Assembly: GCA_965657135.1 (NCBI GenBank)
Contig: CBFHNF010000008.1
Location: forward strand, 49,583-113,582
DNA from: HIMB11 sp965657135
Lineage (GTDB): Bacteria > Pseudomonadota > Alphaproteobacteria > Rhodobacterales > Rhodobacteraceae
Length of the DNA: 64,000 nucleotides
Reading direction: 5' to 3'
Shown here: piece by piece, positions 42,814 to 52,022 of the stretch
How positions within the stretch are numbered: position 1 is the stretch's first letter
Layout of the letters: each line of letters begins with the position of its first letter
The notes under the pieces: generated by a model
The model's input: the letters and a program-made list of their open reading frames with translations, nothing else
Told to the model about the DNA's origin: nothing
Databases searched by the model: none
Made by a program: the position numbers and the translations under genes

Positions 42814-44511
42814 ATGATTTCTCGTCGAGATTTTCTTCAAGTCAGCATGGCTGCGTCAGCTCTTTATGGGGCGTCTGGATTTGGAAATTGGGGTCGTTTG
42901 GCCGCACAACAACGCCTGACACAGGACGATTTGTTGAATTTCGATACATTCGGGAATGTAACGCTTATCCATGTAACTGATATTCACGCGCAGATGAAAC
43001 CAATCTATTTCCGCGAACCTGAAATCAACCTCGGGGTTGGTGGTGCGCGGGGACAGATGCCGCACATCACAGGTGCTGATTTCCGTCGTGCCTATGGCAT
43101 CGCTGATGGGTCTCCCTCTCATTATGCGCTAACATATAACGATTTTTCTGCACTTGCGGGCACTTATGGCCGTGTCGGCGGCCTAGACCGTGTCGCGACA
43201 GTCATCAATTCGATCCGCGCGGATCGTCCTGATGCGCTGTTGCTTGATGGTGGCGATACATGGCATGGATCTTACACCTGTTATCACACAGCCGGCCAAG
43301 ATATGGTCAACGTAATGAATGCATTGAACCCTGATGCTATGACATTCCACTGGGAATTCACACTGGGATCTGAACGGGTTCAAGAGATTGTTGAAAACCT
43401 CCCATTTGCAGCTCTTGGACAAAACATTTTCGATGCGGAATGGGATGAACCAACAGATCTATTCCCTCCGTACAAAATGTTTGAACGCGGCGGCACCAAG
43501 ATTGCTGTCATCGGTCAGGCATTCCCTTATATGCCAATTGCGAACCCAGGTTGGATGTTCCCCGAGTATAGCTTTGGTATCCGTGATGAGCGGATGCAAG
43601 AAATGGTGGACGAAGTGCGTGACATGGGCGCCGAAGTTGTTGTCGTGCTATCGCATAACGGTTTTGATGTTGATAAGAAGATGGCAGGTCGCGTTTCAGG
43701 TATAGATGTTATCCTATCGGGGCATACACACGATGCTCTTCCAGAACCCGTGCTCGTGGGTGAGACGATCATTGTCGCGTCTGGGTCAAACGGCAAATTT
43801 GTTAGCCGCGTTGATTTGGATGTGCGTGATGGCCGGATGATGGGTTTTAAACATAAACTGATCCCAATTTTCTCAGATGTTATCGCCCCTGATGCACAGG
43901 TTGCGGCGCTTATTGATGAACAACGCGCACCGTACATTAACGAATTGACAGAGGTTATCGGTCAATCCGTAAGCCTGTTGTATCGTCGTGGTAATTTTAA
44001 TGGTTCGTGGGACGACCTTATTTGTCAGGCGCTGATAGAAGAACGTGATGCAGACATTTCAATGTCACCAGGGGTTCGTTGGGGGCCATCAATTCTGCCT
44101 GGCCAGGATATCACGCGCGAAGACATTTGGAACGTGACATCAATGACATACGGTAAAGCATACCGTACAGAGATGACAGGTGAATTTATTCACGTCATCC
44201 TAGAAGACGTTGCCGACAATCTGTTTAATGTTGATCCTTATTATCAACAGGGCGGCGATATGGTTCGTATCGGTGGGATGGGATATCGCATCGATATCAA
44301 CCAACCGCAGGGCAGCCGTATTTCTGAACTTACCCTGTTGAAGACAGGGGAGCGAATTGATCCTGCGAAGAACTACGTTGTTGCGGGATGGGCATCTGTA
44401 AACGAAGGCACAGAAGGTCCACAAATCTGGGATGTTGTTGAAAATTACATCCGCAAACAAGGCACTGTTTCAGTTGCCCCAAACAATAGCGTCAAAGTTG
44501 TTGGCGCTTGA
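42814..44511 (+). CDS. soxB: thiosulfohydrolase SoxB
   Basis: Periplasmic dimanganese hydrolase related to 5'-nucleotidases that releases sulfate from SoxY-bound thiosulfate. It has the Tat signal ISRRDFLQVSM, metal motifs HVTDIHAQMKP, LDGGDTWHGSYTCYH and LSGHTHDALPEP, and the SoxB-diagnostic MTFHWEFTLG in place of the nucleotidase motif. 565 residues. The long C-terminal nucleotidase domain is complete. It is unrelated to the sarcosine oxidase soxB at 24316. Confidence 0.97.
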   Translation: MISRRDFLQVSMAASALYGASGFGNWGRLAAQQRLTQDDLLNFDTFGNVTLIHVTDIHAQMKPIYFREPEINLGVGGARGQMPHITGADFRRAYGIADGSPSHYALTYNDFSALAGTYGRVGGLDRVATVINSIRADRPDALLLDGGDTWHGSYTCYHTAGQDMVNVMNALNPDAMTFHWEFTLGSERVQEIVENLPFAALGQNIFDAEWDEPTDLFPPYKMFERGGTKIAVIGQAFPYMPIANPGWMFPEYSFGIRDERMQEMVDEVRDMGAEVVVVLSHNGFDVDKKMAGRVSGIDVILSGHTHDALPEPVLVGETIIVASGSNGKFVSRVDLDVRDGRMMGFKHKLIPIFSDVIAPDAQVAALIDEQRAPYINELTEVIGQSVSLLYRRGNFNGSWDDLICQALIEERDADISMSPGVRWGPSILPGQDITREDIWNVTSMTYGKAYRTEMTGEFIHVILEDVADNLFNVDPYYQQGGDMVRIGGMGYRIDINQPQGSRISELTLLKTGERIDPAKNYVVAGWASVNEGTEGPQIWDVVENYIRKQGTVSVAPNNSVKVVGA

Positions 44512-44554
44512 TTGCGCCAATCTGTTCAAACTGAGTAGAGGAGCAAGTAGACGA

Positions 44555-45826
44555 ATGACAGTCAGCTTCAAAGACAAAAAGGCATCACGCCGCCAGTTTC
44601 TGGCAGGTGCCGCAGCAGCGGGTGCTGGCACAGTTGCCGCATCTGCGGCCTCGGCAACAGGCGGGGATCCCCTAATCACTGAAATCCAAGAATGGGCGCA
44701 GGCCACTGGTGATGGCGTCGATGCCACACCGTATGGCATGCCAATCCGCTTTGAGGGCGATGTAATTCGTCGCAACGTGGAATGGTTGACGGCGGATACA
44801 ATCAGCTCGATCAATTTTACGCCAATTCACGCGCTGGATGGCACAATCACACCACAAGGGTGTGCATTTGAACGCCACCACTCTGGTGCCATTGAATTGG
44901 CGAAACAAGATTATCGCCTCATGATAAATGGTCTTGTCGATCAACCGTTGGTATTCACATACGAAGATCTTGAACGTTTTCCTCGTGAAAATCATGTGTA
45001 TTTCTGCGAATGTGCCGCAAATACTGGCATGGAGTGGGCCGGTGCACAATTAAACGGTGTTCAGTTTACGCACGGCATGATCCACAACATGGAATATACG
45101 GGCATTCCGCTGCGCACACTGTTGAACGAAGCCGGTATCAAGCCAGAAGGCAAGTGGGTCTTTGTGGAAGGTGCAGACGCATCGTCAAACGGTCGCTCGA
45201 TCCCAATGGACAAAGCGCTGGATGACGTTTTGGTTGCGTTTAAAGCAAACGGTGAAGCACTGCGCAAAGAGCATGGCTATCCTGTTCGCTTGGTTGTTCC
45301 CGGTTGGGAAGGCAACATGTGGGTCAAATGGTTGCGTCGCGTCGAAGTGACAGAGGCTCCCGTTGACAGTCGTGAGGAAACATCAAAGTATACTGATACC
45401 TTAGAGGATGGTACATCACGTCGCTATACATGGGCGATGGATGCGAAATCTGTAGTGACATCTCCCAGCCCGCAGTCGCCGATCCGTCATGGTAAAGGTC
45501 CGTTGGTTATTACCGGACTTGCATGGACAGGTCGCGGTGCAATCACACGGGTTGATGTTTCGATTGATGGTGGCAAGAACTGGCAAGAGGCGCGCTTGGC
45601 CAAGCCTGGTGAAAAGATGGCACTAACCCGGTTCTATTTGGACATCGAGTGGGATGGTCAGGAAATGTTCCTTCAGTCACGTGCGCATGATGACACTGGC
45701 TATGTGCAGCCGACAAAGGAGCAATTGCGTGAAGTGCGCGGTCTGAACTCAATCTATCATAACAACTGTATCCAAACTTGGTGGGTCAAACCAAACGGCG
45801 AGGCAGAAAATGTCGAAATCTCTTAA
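44555..45826 (+). CDS. soxC: sulfane dehydrogenase molybdopterin subunit SoxC
   Basis: Sulfite-oxidase-fold Moco protein that, with SoxD, oxidises the sulfane sulfur on SoxY. It has the Tat signal ASRRQFLAGAAAAGAG, the Moco cysteine region YFCECAANTGMEW, and VVPGWEGNMWVKWLRRVEV before the dimerisation domain. ATG 44555 has AGAGGAG upstream; the longer frame overlaps soxB. 423 residues. It overlaps soxD by 17 bases. Confidence 0.95.
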   Translation: MTVSFKDKKASRRQFLAGAAAAGAGTVAASAASATGGDPLITEIQEWAQATGDGVDATPYGMPIRFEGDVIRRNVEWLTADTISSINFTPIHALDGTITPQGCAFERHHSGAIELAKQDYRLMINGLVDQPLVFTYEDLERFPRENHVYFCECAANTGMEWAGAQLNGVQFTHGMIHNMEYTGIPLRTLLNEAGIKPEGKWVFVEGADASSNGRSIPMDKALDDVLVAFKANGEALRKEHGYPVRLVVPGWEGNMWVKWLRRVEVTEAPVDSREETSKYTDTLEDGTSRRYTWAMDAKSVVTSPSPQSPIRHGKGPLVITGLAWTGRGAITRVDVSIDGGKNWQEARLAKPGEKMALTRFYLDIEWDGQEMFLQSRAHDDTGYVQPTKEQLREVRGLNSIYHNNCIQTWWVKPNGEAENVEIS

Positions 45827-46994
45827 TTTATTCGTAGGCGCGGCATTCAGTGTCGCAACCGTCATGGTCGTTTCGTATAATTACGCCGACCGAAACGTGG
45901 CCCCGATGCCAGAAAACCCAACGATCGTTGCGTTTGATGTCGATCCAGATTTTGCGCTGATTGCAGCAGCTCAGGCGGCAGGATCCAGTGTTCGCGAAGG
46001 CAAATTCAATCTAGGCCGTCCTGCATTGGACGTCGAGGTTGCGGCATGGGATTGGGATGTTAGCCCCGATGGTACGGGTCTTCCAGACGGATCTGGTAAC
46101 GCATATGACGGTGAGGAGCTATTCGCCGAAGCATGCGCTGTATGTCATGGTGATTTTGCCGAGGGTGTCGATAACTGGCCAAAATTGGCAGGTGGCATGG
46201 ACACGCTGGATCACGAAGACCCACTAAAAACGGTTGGTTCCTACTGGCCACATCTGTCAACAGCGTTTGATTATGTGCGTCGTTCAATGCCGTTTGGCAA
46301 TGCAGGCAGCCTGACAGATGATGAAACATATGCTATTGTGGCATACATCCTGTATTCAAACGACTTAATCGACGAAGAATTCGAACTAAGCCGTGAAACA
46401 TTCTTTGATGTTGAAATGCCAAATGCAGATGGCTTCATTATGGATGACCGCGCAGAAACAGAATACACCATTTTCACAACTGAGAATGCCTGTATGTCCG
46501 ACTGTAAGGACAGCGTTGAAATCACAATGCGCGCGGCTGTTTTGGATGTGACCCCACAAGAAGAGGGCGCTGAACAAGCAGCGGCACCTGCGGTTGTCGT
46601 AGAAAATGTTGAAGTTGCTGCTGTTGAAGAAGTCGTTCAAGAGGCGACACCAGCCGCCGCCTCTGCATTGGATGCTGACTTGGTTAAAGCGGGTGAAAAA
46701 GCATTCAAGAAATGTAAAGCCTGCCATGAAGTTGGCGAGGGTGCCAAGAACAAATCGGGCCCACACCTGAATGGTGTAGTCGGTCGTGCGATTGGTAGTT
46801 TGGGCGATTTCAAATATTCGAAAAACATGGCTGCAATGGGGGCAGAGGGCGTTGTGTGGAACGACGAAACACTTGCTGCATTCCTTGCCAAACCAAAGGC
46901 CTACATCAAGGGCACAAAAATGTCTTTCTCTGGATTTAAGAAGGAAAAAGACATCGCCGCGACGATCGAATATCTCAAATCATTCCCTGAGTAA
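45810..46994 (+). CDS. soxD: sulfane dehydrogenase diheme cytochrome SoxD
   Basis: Electron-transfer partner of SoxC (394 residues). Signal or anchor helix at about 5-22; the first heme is CAVCH (109-113), the second CKACH (302-306) in a cytochrome c550-like C-terminal domain with TKMSFSGFKKEKD as the methionine-ligand loop. An Ala/Val/Glu-rich linker at about 250-288 joins the domains. It ends the core sox operon; a strong terminator follows. No soxEFGH genes come after it. Confidence 0.95.
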   Translation: MSKSLNLFVGAAFSVATVMVVSYNYADRNVAPMPENPTIVAFDVDPDFALIAAAQAAGSSVREGKFNLGRPALDVEVAAWDWDVSPDGTGLPDGSGNAYDGEELFAEACAVCHGDFAEGVDNWPKLAGGMDTLDHEDPLKTVGSYWPHLSTAFDYVRRSMPFGNAGSLTDDETYAIVAYILYSNDLIDEEFELSRETFFDVEMPNADGFIMDDRAETEYTIFTTENACMSDCKDSVEITMRAAVLDVTPQEEGAEQAAAPAVVVENVEVAAVEEVVQEATPAAASALDADLVKAGEKAFKKCKACHEVGEGAKNKSGPHLNGVVGRAIGSLGDFKYSKNMAAMGAEGVVWNDETLAAFLAKPKAYIKGTKMSFSGFKKEKDIAATIEYLKSFPE

Positions 46995-47017
46995 TGTTTC
47001 GTGGCAAATGTTTTAAA

Positions 47018-47041
47018 AGGGCGCTCTTTAGCGCCCTTTTT
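47018..47041. terminator. bidirectional terminator between soxD and photolyase-like gene
   Basis: Perfect 8-bp stem AGGGCGCT/AGCGCCCT with a CTTT loop, T-run on the plus side and AAAA on the left side (TTTT on the minus strand). It serves both convergent genes. Confidence 0.85.
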
Positions 47042-48246
47042 CATTTTAGCCGAAGCGTTTCAATAAATTTTGGAATATTCTCTTTAAAACGGAAAAAACC
47101 ATGCGTAGCCTTGGGCCAGCACAGCGTGTCATAGGGGGCGCGAATTTCACATAGGTGAATGTTCGAGGTTTTTAATTCCGCCTCAATTTTATTCATTTGC
47201 ATGCGCGCAGGTCCAACGCCTGGGGTAGGGATAACAACTTGTTCTAAATTTTGCGTGCGCGCCCATGTCACGACGTCCTCAGCAGTGTGATATGTATTGA
47301 TGTCGGGCATGCGATCTGCATATCGCGTGCGCGTTGCATTGTATATCCCATCTACGAATGCCGTAACATGATCCGACATATGCCAGGGGCTTAGGCCCGA
47401 TAGTGTTGGCATATACGCCGCACTGACCATGCTTTTTGGCGCATTCGCGAACACATGGGTTAAGTCGAAATCATCGTCATGCAGCAATAGGCCGGTTCGT
47501 TTGATGAGATCAACAGGGCGCGGTAGCGCAAGCGCTATGGGCCTTGGGTGATCTGGCTGCCCAAGCGGGCGCGCATAGGTTGCCAGACCTGTTGGTCGAA
47601 AACGTCCTTCGGTAAATTTCTCAATATTGTCTGGGCGCGCCAAATAAGTTTTTCCAGCCGTGTGGAGGCCACAAACCCAACGCCAACTAAGCGTGTTTGA
47701 AGCCGGATCACCGTCCATTAGATGCCGCATGAAAAAATCAGCCCCCAGTTCCCAAGGCAATTCAAGGGTATGCACCCAAATCGATGCAAACCACATGCGT
47801 GCGTGATTATGAAGATAACCAGTTTCCACCAATTCTTTGGACCAATGGTCGAAACAATCAATACCCGTTGTTCCGTAACAGGCGGCTTCCCATTGTTGTC
47901 GTAGGCCACCCTGAGACATCACATCGTGTTTTACCTGTCCTAGGCTGGTTTGATAATTTGCCCAGACCGACGGCCGCAATTCCAGCCATCCCTTCCAATA
48001 CGTCCGCCAGAATACCTCTTGGATGAATTTTTCAGCCGACTGCGTGCTATGCGCACCCAAAACTGTCTGCAGGATTTCGGTTTCACTGACCACTCGTCTG
48101 CGTACATATGGGGAAAGTTGGGATACGGAATGCTGCGCTTGTGACCCACGATCATAGTTGCGCCCCTGTGCATATTTCAGGCCAGCTGAGGGGGCGAAAT
48201 CTCTTAAACGGCGCAATCCGTCGTCTCGCGTGGGCTTAAAATGCAT
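47041..48246 (-). CDS. photolyase/cryptochrome-like FAD-binding protein, domains apparently reversed
   Basis: A 401-residue protein. Residues 1-220 or so match the photolyase/cryptochrome FAD domain: WRTYWKGWLELRP, TGYLHNHARMWFASIW, DPASNTLSWRWVCGLHT and DNIEKFTEGRF. The usual N-terminal alpha/beta antenna domain is missing in front. Instead about 170 residues follow, with EDVVTWARTQNLEQVVIPTP and ELKTSNIHLCEIRAPYDTLCWP, which look like an alpha/beta domain. ATG 48246 is chosen because the longer frame overlaps the regulator gene upstream. Repair activity is not proven; a light sensor is possible. Confidence 0.75.
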   Translation of the reverse strand: MHFKPTRDDGLRRLRDFAPSAGLKYAQGRNYDRGSQAQHSVSQLSPYVRRRVVSETEILQTVLGAHSTQSAEKFIQEVFWRTYWKGWLELRPSVWANYQTSLGQVKHDVMSQGGLRQQWEAACYGTTGIDCFDHWSKELVETGYLHNHARMWFASIWVHTLELPWELGADFFMRHLMDGDPASNTLSWRWVCGLHTAGKTYLARPDNIEKFTEGRFRPTGLATYARPLGQPDHPRPIALALPRPVDLIKRTGLLLHDDDFDLTHVFANAPKSMVSAAYMPTLSGLSPWHMSDHVTAFVDGIYNATRTRYADRMPDINTYHTAEDVVTWARTQNLEQVVIPTPGVGPARMQMNKIEAELKTSNIHLCEIRAPYDTLCWPKATHGFFRFKENIPKFIETLRLK

Positions 48247-48295
48247 AATATATCCTAGGCTAGGTACCGATGACTTAGACCAAGGTGTGTTGGTT

Positions 48296-49312
48296 TCAAG
48301 TAACCGAACGCGCCCAGCCTTTACGCATGTCACGGGGGGCCACGCCATATTTTGCTTTGAACTGTCGCGCAAGGTGCGAGGTAGAGTTAAATCCTGTTGC
48401 CGCAGTGATTTGCGTAATGGACATGTCGGTTTCACTCAGCAATGCATGCGCCCGCTCTAATTTCAGCGTATAATAGAATTGTGTGGGGGATTGGGCCGTA
48501 TATTTTTTGAACAAGCGTTCCAATTGGCGGCGCGATATATCAAGTGTTGCACACAAGTCCAGCAATGGCATTGGATCTTCGACGGTGTGCTGCATGAGTT
48601 GAATAGCATGTAATAGTTTTGGATTTCGTGTGCCGAGGATTACAGACAAAGAGGAACGCTGCGGTGCTTGTCTGTCGCTTGAGCGTTTGTGAATGCACAT
48701 ATCAGCGACCACTAGGGCTAGCTCACTTCCGTGATCTTCTTCGATGAGCGCCAACATCATATCTGTTGCGGCATTACCGCCACTGCATGTGATCAAACGC
48801 CTGTCGATTTCATAGAGATTTTCTGTAGGTACCAAATCAGCAAATGTCTCAACAAAGGCAGGTTGATTTTCCCAATGCAGCGTAAAGCGGCGATTTCGTA
48901 TGACGCCTGCGTTTGCCAATGCAAATGCACCGGTGCAAATGCCGCCCAAATCGATGCCTTGACGATCCAGGTGTCTGATCCATGCCAGCACGTCTTTCGA
49001 TGCGGAATGCAGGGGCTCAACGCCAGAACATACAAAAACCGAAGCACCCTTGGGAACATGCTCCATCGGGCCATCTGGCTGGATCTTTACGCCATTGGAA
49101 CAGGTGATCGATAGGCCATCCGGTGTGACCGCCTGCCATTTGTAAAGTGGCTTTTGGGCCAATTGATTGGCGATGCGTAGGGGCTCTAGGGCCGCGGAAA
49201 AGGCAAGCATTGTGAGTTTGGGTAGCAACAAGAAATAAAACTCGCGTGCAGGCCCCTCCGCAGAAATGCGAAGTGATGCGGCACCTTTGGGAACGTAGCG
49301 ATCAGTTGACAC
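48296..49312 (-). CDS. GlxA family transcriptional regulator (DJ-1/PfpI + AraC HTH)
   Basis: A 338-residue regulator: amidotransferase-like domain at about 25-190 with FYFLLLPKLTMLAFSAALEPLR and the elbow GGICTGAFALANAG, then an AraC-type double helix-turn-helix at about 235-330 (LDLCATLDISRRQLERLFK, ITQITAATGFNSTSHLARQFK). This architecture is shared with GbdR/CdhR regulators of betaine, carnitine and related catabolism. It could control the sarcosine oxidase operon 20 kb away, but that is a guess. It precedes the photolyase-like gene by 49 bases. Confidence 0.9.
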   Translation of the reverse strand: MSTDRYVPKGAASLRISAEGPAREFYFLLLPKLTMLAFSAALEPLRIANQLAQKPLYKWQAVTPDGLSITCSNGVKIQPDGPMEHVPKGASVFVCSGVEPLHSASKDVLAWIRHLDRQGIDLGGICTGAFALANAGVIRNRRFTLHWENQPAFVETFADLVPTENLYEIDRRLITCSGGNAATDMMLALIEEDHGSELALVVADMCIHKRSSDRQAPQRSSLSVILGTRNPKLLHAIQLMQHTVEDPMPLLDLCATLDISRRQLERLFKKYTAQSPTQFYYTLKLERAHALLSETDMSITQITAATGFNSTSHLARQFKAKYGVAPRDMRKGWARSVT

Positions 49313-49537
49313 GTGAATTCATCCTTTGCCCTACCATAGATTGCAATCTTCGTATTTGAAAACATTTGATGTATCCTATGCGCCGATTTATAAAGTTTTT
49401 TCTCAACGTTCTTAGGTTGTTAATGGGAAATTAGCGTTTTTTCAAAAATCTATGCCCGCCCCCCCATTGCAGCCGCTGGATGGGAGAACTAGTCTATTTA
49501 AGAGTGAAGCAAAGATTTTCGGATAGGAAAACGCAGA

Positions 49538-50164
49538 ATGAAAGATCCCGTAGACTTTTACATGAATTCGCTGGTCCCAATGGTCGTCGAACAGACCAGC
49601 CGCGGCGAACGTGCATATGACATATTTTCACGCCTTTTGAAGGAACGGATTATCTTTTTAAATGGTCCGGTTCATGATGGCATGTCCAGTTTGATTGTTG
49701 CACAGCTACTGCACCTAGAGGCGGAAAACCCATCGAAAGAAATTTCGATGTACATCAATAGCCCAGGCGGCGTTGTGACATCGGGTTTGTCGATTTATGA
49801 TACAATGCAATATATTCGTCCAAAGGTGTCCACCCTGGTCATCGGACAGGCCGCATCAATGGGATCATTACTGTTAACCGCGGGCGAAGCAGGCATGCGC
49901 TTTTCACTGCCAAATAGCCGGATCATGGTCCATCAGCCCTCTGGTGGATATCAGGGGCAAGCAACGGACATCATGATCCATGCCGAAGAAACACTTAAAC
50001 TAAAGCGTCGCTTGAATGAAATTTATGTTCAGCATACTGGTCAAGATCTGGAAACCGTCGAAGCAGCGCTTGAGCGTGATAACTTTATGACAGCAGAAGA
50101 CGCGAAAAATTGGGGTCTTATTGACGAAATCGTGGATAAGCGCGCGGACGCTGGCGAGGAATAA
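49538..50164 (+). CDS. clpP: ATP-dependent Clp protease proteolytic subunit
   Basis: Serine peptidase of the ClpXP complex (208 residues). The catalytic triad is Ser107 (GQAASMGSLL), His132 (MVHQPSGG) and Asp181 (ERDNF), with the 25- and 49-residue spacing of the family. No long propeptide. The 225-base gap upstream must hold its promoter; I saw no clear heat-shock consensus. A terminator separates it from clpX. Confidence 0.98.
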   Translation: MKDPVDFYMNSLVPMVVEQTSRGERAYDIFSRLLKERIIFLNGPVHDGMSSLIVAQLLHLEAENPSKEISMYINSPGGVVTSGLSIYDTMQYIRPKVSTLVIGQAASMGSLLLTAGEAGMRFSLPNSRIMVHQPSGGYQGQATDIMIHAEETLKLKRRLNEIYVQHTGQDLETVEAALERDNFMTAEDAKNWGLIDEIVDKRADAGEE

Positions 50165-50170
50165 AACATA

Positions 50171-50205
50171 GCGCATTCCCTTCTCTCGAGGGGATGCGCA
50201 TTTTT
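50171..50205 (+). terminator. Rho-independent terminator after clpP
   Basis: GCGCATTCCC/GGGGATGCGC, a 10-bp stem with one G-U pair and a 9-base loop, followed by ATTTTT, 6 bases past the clpP stop. Confidence 0.85.
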
Positions 50206-50298
50206 GCCATTGTGGCTCGGTCGGCTCTGTCCTAAGCTATGGTGTAAATTTAATACAAAGTGTGACGTTCATCATAGAACGAACGTAAAGGACAAGGT

Positions 50299-51561
50299 AT
50301 GGCGACGAACTCGGGTGAAAGCAAAAACACACTATACTGCAGCTTTTGCGGCAAAAGCCAGCATGAGGTGCGCAAGCTGATCGCGGGACCAACAGTTTTT
50401 ATCTGCGATGAGTGTGTCGAACTTTGCATGGATATCATCCGCGAGGAAAATAAAACCAGCGGTATGAAATCCCGAGAAGGTGTCCCAACGCCCCGTGAGA
50501 TTTGTGACGTCTTAGATGACTATGTGATCGGTCAGGAAAACGCCAAGCGTGTTTTGTCAGTCGCTGTTCACAATCATTACAAACGTTTGAACCACGCGGA
50601 TGAGGGTGGTGATATTGAACTGTCAAAATCTAATATCCTGCTGATTGGCCCAACGGGTTGCGGTAAAACATTATTGGCGCAGACGCTCGCGCGCATTTTG
50701 GATGTTCCCTTTACGATGGCGGATGCAACCACATTGACCGAGGCGGGTTATGTCGGCGAAGATGTTGAAAATATCATTTTGAAACTTCTTCAGTCGTCAG
50801 AGTATAACGTTGAACGCGCGCAGCGTGGCATCGTTTATATTGATGAGGTTGACAAAATTACGCGCAAATCTGAGAATCCTTCAATCACCCGCGATGTTTC
50901 TGGTGAAGGTGTACAACAAGCCCTGTTGAAATTGATGGAAGGCACCGTTGCATCCGTGCCGCCACAAGGTGGCCGCAAACATCCTCAGCAAGAATTTTTG
51001 CAAGTCGACACCACAAATATCCTGTTTATCTGTGGTGGTGCATTTGCTGGGTTGGATAAGATTATCGCACAACGTGGCAAAGGAAGCGCGATCGGATTTG
51101 GCGCAGATGTCCGCGATAACGATAGCCGCGGTGTGGGCGAGATGTTCAAAGAGCTTGAGCCCGAGGATCTTTTGAAATTTGGTCTTATCCCAGAATTTGT
51201 TGGGCGTTTGCCAGTTTTGGCGACCTTAGAGGATCTAGATCAAGATGCATTGGTCATTATTCTAACACAGCCGAAAAATGCACTGGTGAAACAGTATCAA
51301 CGGTTGTTCGATTTAGAAGATACAAAGCTGACATTTACGGATGAAGCGTTGTCGGCAATTGCCAAGCGTGCGATCGAGCGAAAAACTGGCGCGCGTGGCC
51401 TGCGTTCGATACTCGAGGAAATCTTATTGGATACGATGTTCGACCTGCCGGGCATGGAAAATGTGGATGAAATCGTTGTGAACGAAGAAGCCGTTACGAC
51501 CAAGGCGGGTCCGTTGGTCATTTATGGTGATGCCAAGCGTGAACCAGCCAGCGCAGGATAA
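50299..51561 (+). CDS. clpX: ATP-dependent Clp protease ATP-binding subunit ClpX
   Basis: AAA+ unfoldase that feeds ClpP (420 residues). The N-terminal four-cysteine zinc domain is CSFCGKSQHEV...FICDECVELC; Walker A is GPTGCGKTLLA, Walker B YIDEVDKI, and the pore loop GYVGEDVEN. RKTGARGLRSILEEILLDTMFDLP marks sensor 2. AAAGGACAAGG precedes the ATG. Confidence 0.98.
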   Translation: MATNSGESKNTLYCSFCGKSQHEVRKLIAGPTVFICDECVELCMDIIREENKTSGMKSREGVPTPREICDVLDDYVIGQENAKRVLSVAVHNHYKRLNHADEGGDIELSKSNILLIGPTGCGKTLLAQTLARILDVPFTMADATTLTEAGYVGEDVENIILKLLQSSEYNVERAQRGIVYIDEVDKITRKSENPSITRDVSGEGVQQALLKLMEGTVASVPPQGGRKHPQQEFLQVDTTNILFICGGAFAGLDKIIAQRGKGSAIGFGADVRDNDSRGVGEMFKELEPEDLLKFGLIPEFVGRLPVLATLEDLDQDALVIILTQPKNALVKQYQRLFDLEDTKLTFTDEALSAIAKRAIERKTGARGLRSILEEILLDTMFDLPGMENVDEIVVNEEAVTTKAGPLVIYGDAKREPASAG

Positions 51562-51633
51562 TTGATTGACGACCACTGGACGTGCGCTCGGTTCTGATGC
51601 ATAACGCGCACATGGTATTTGACGGAGTGTCAC

Positions 51634-52017
51634 ATGGGTATCTTGAACACAGTTCTTCGGTCTGTCACGTGGTGGAACGGACAAACACTGAACACGCAGT
51701 TTTATACCTGGCGTAAAGGTGTGAAAGTCGGAGAAGACGACCAAGGTAACATATATTATACCTGTCGTCAGGGTAAGCGTCGCTGGGTGATCTTTAATGG
51801 AGAATCTGAAGCGAGTCGCGTGAATGCAGATTGGCATGGATGGTTGCACCACACCTTTAAAGAGCCTCCAACTGAGCGTCCCTTGGTCCATAAGGCATGG
51901 GAAAAATCGCACCAAGAAAATCTAACAGGTACGGCATTGGCTTATGCGCCTGCAGGATCACTTCGTCAGGCGAAACCTGCTGATCGTCAAGATTATGAGG
52001 CTTGGCAACCGGAATAA
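51634..52017 (+). CDS. NADH:ubiquinone oxidoreductase subunit NDUFA12
   Basis: Accessory complex I subunit (B17.2 homologue) present in alphaproteobacteria and mitochondria. 127 residues with TWWNGQTLNTQFYTWRKG, VGEDDQGNIYY, RRWVIFNGESEASRV and the WHGWLHHTFKEPP core. ATG 51634 with GGAG upstream is better than the in-frame earlier codon. It starts a short operon with mlaD and a DUF2155 gene, an order conserved in Rhodobacterales. Confidence 0.95.
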   Translation: MGILNTVLRSVTWWNGQTLNTQFYTWRKGVKVGEDDQGNIYYTCRQGKRRWVIFNGESEASRVNADWHGWLHHTFKEPPTERPLVHKAWEKSHQENLTGTALAYAPAGSLRQAKPADRQDYEAWQPE

Positions 52018-52022
52018 AGAAT

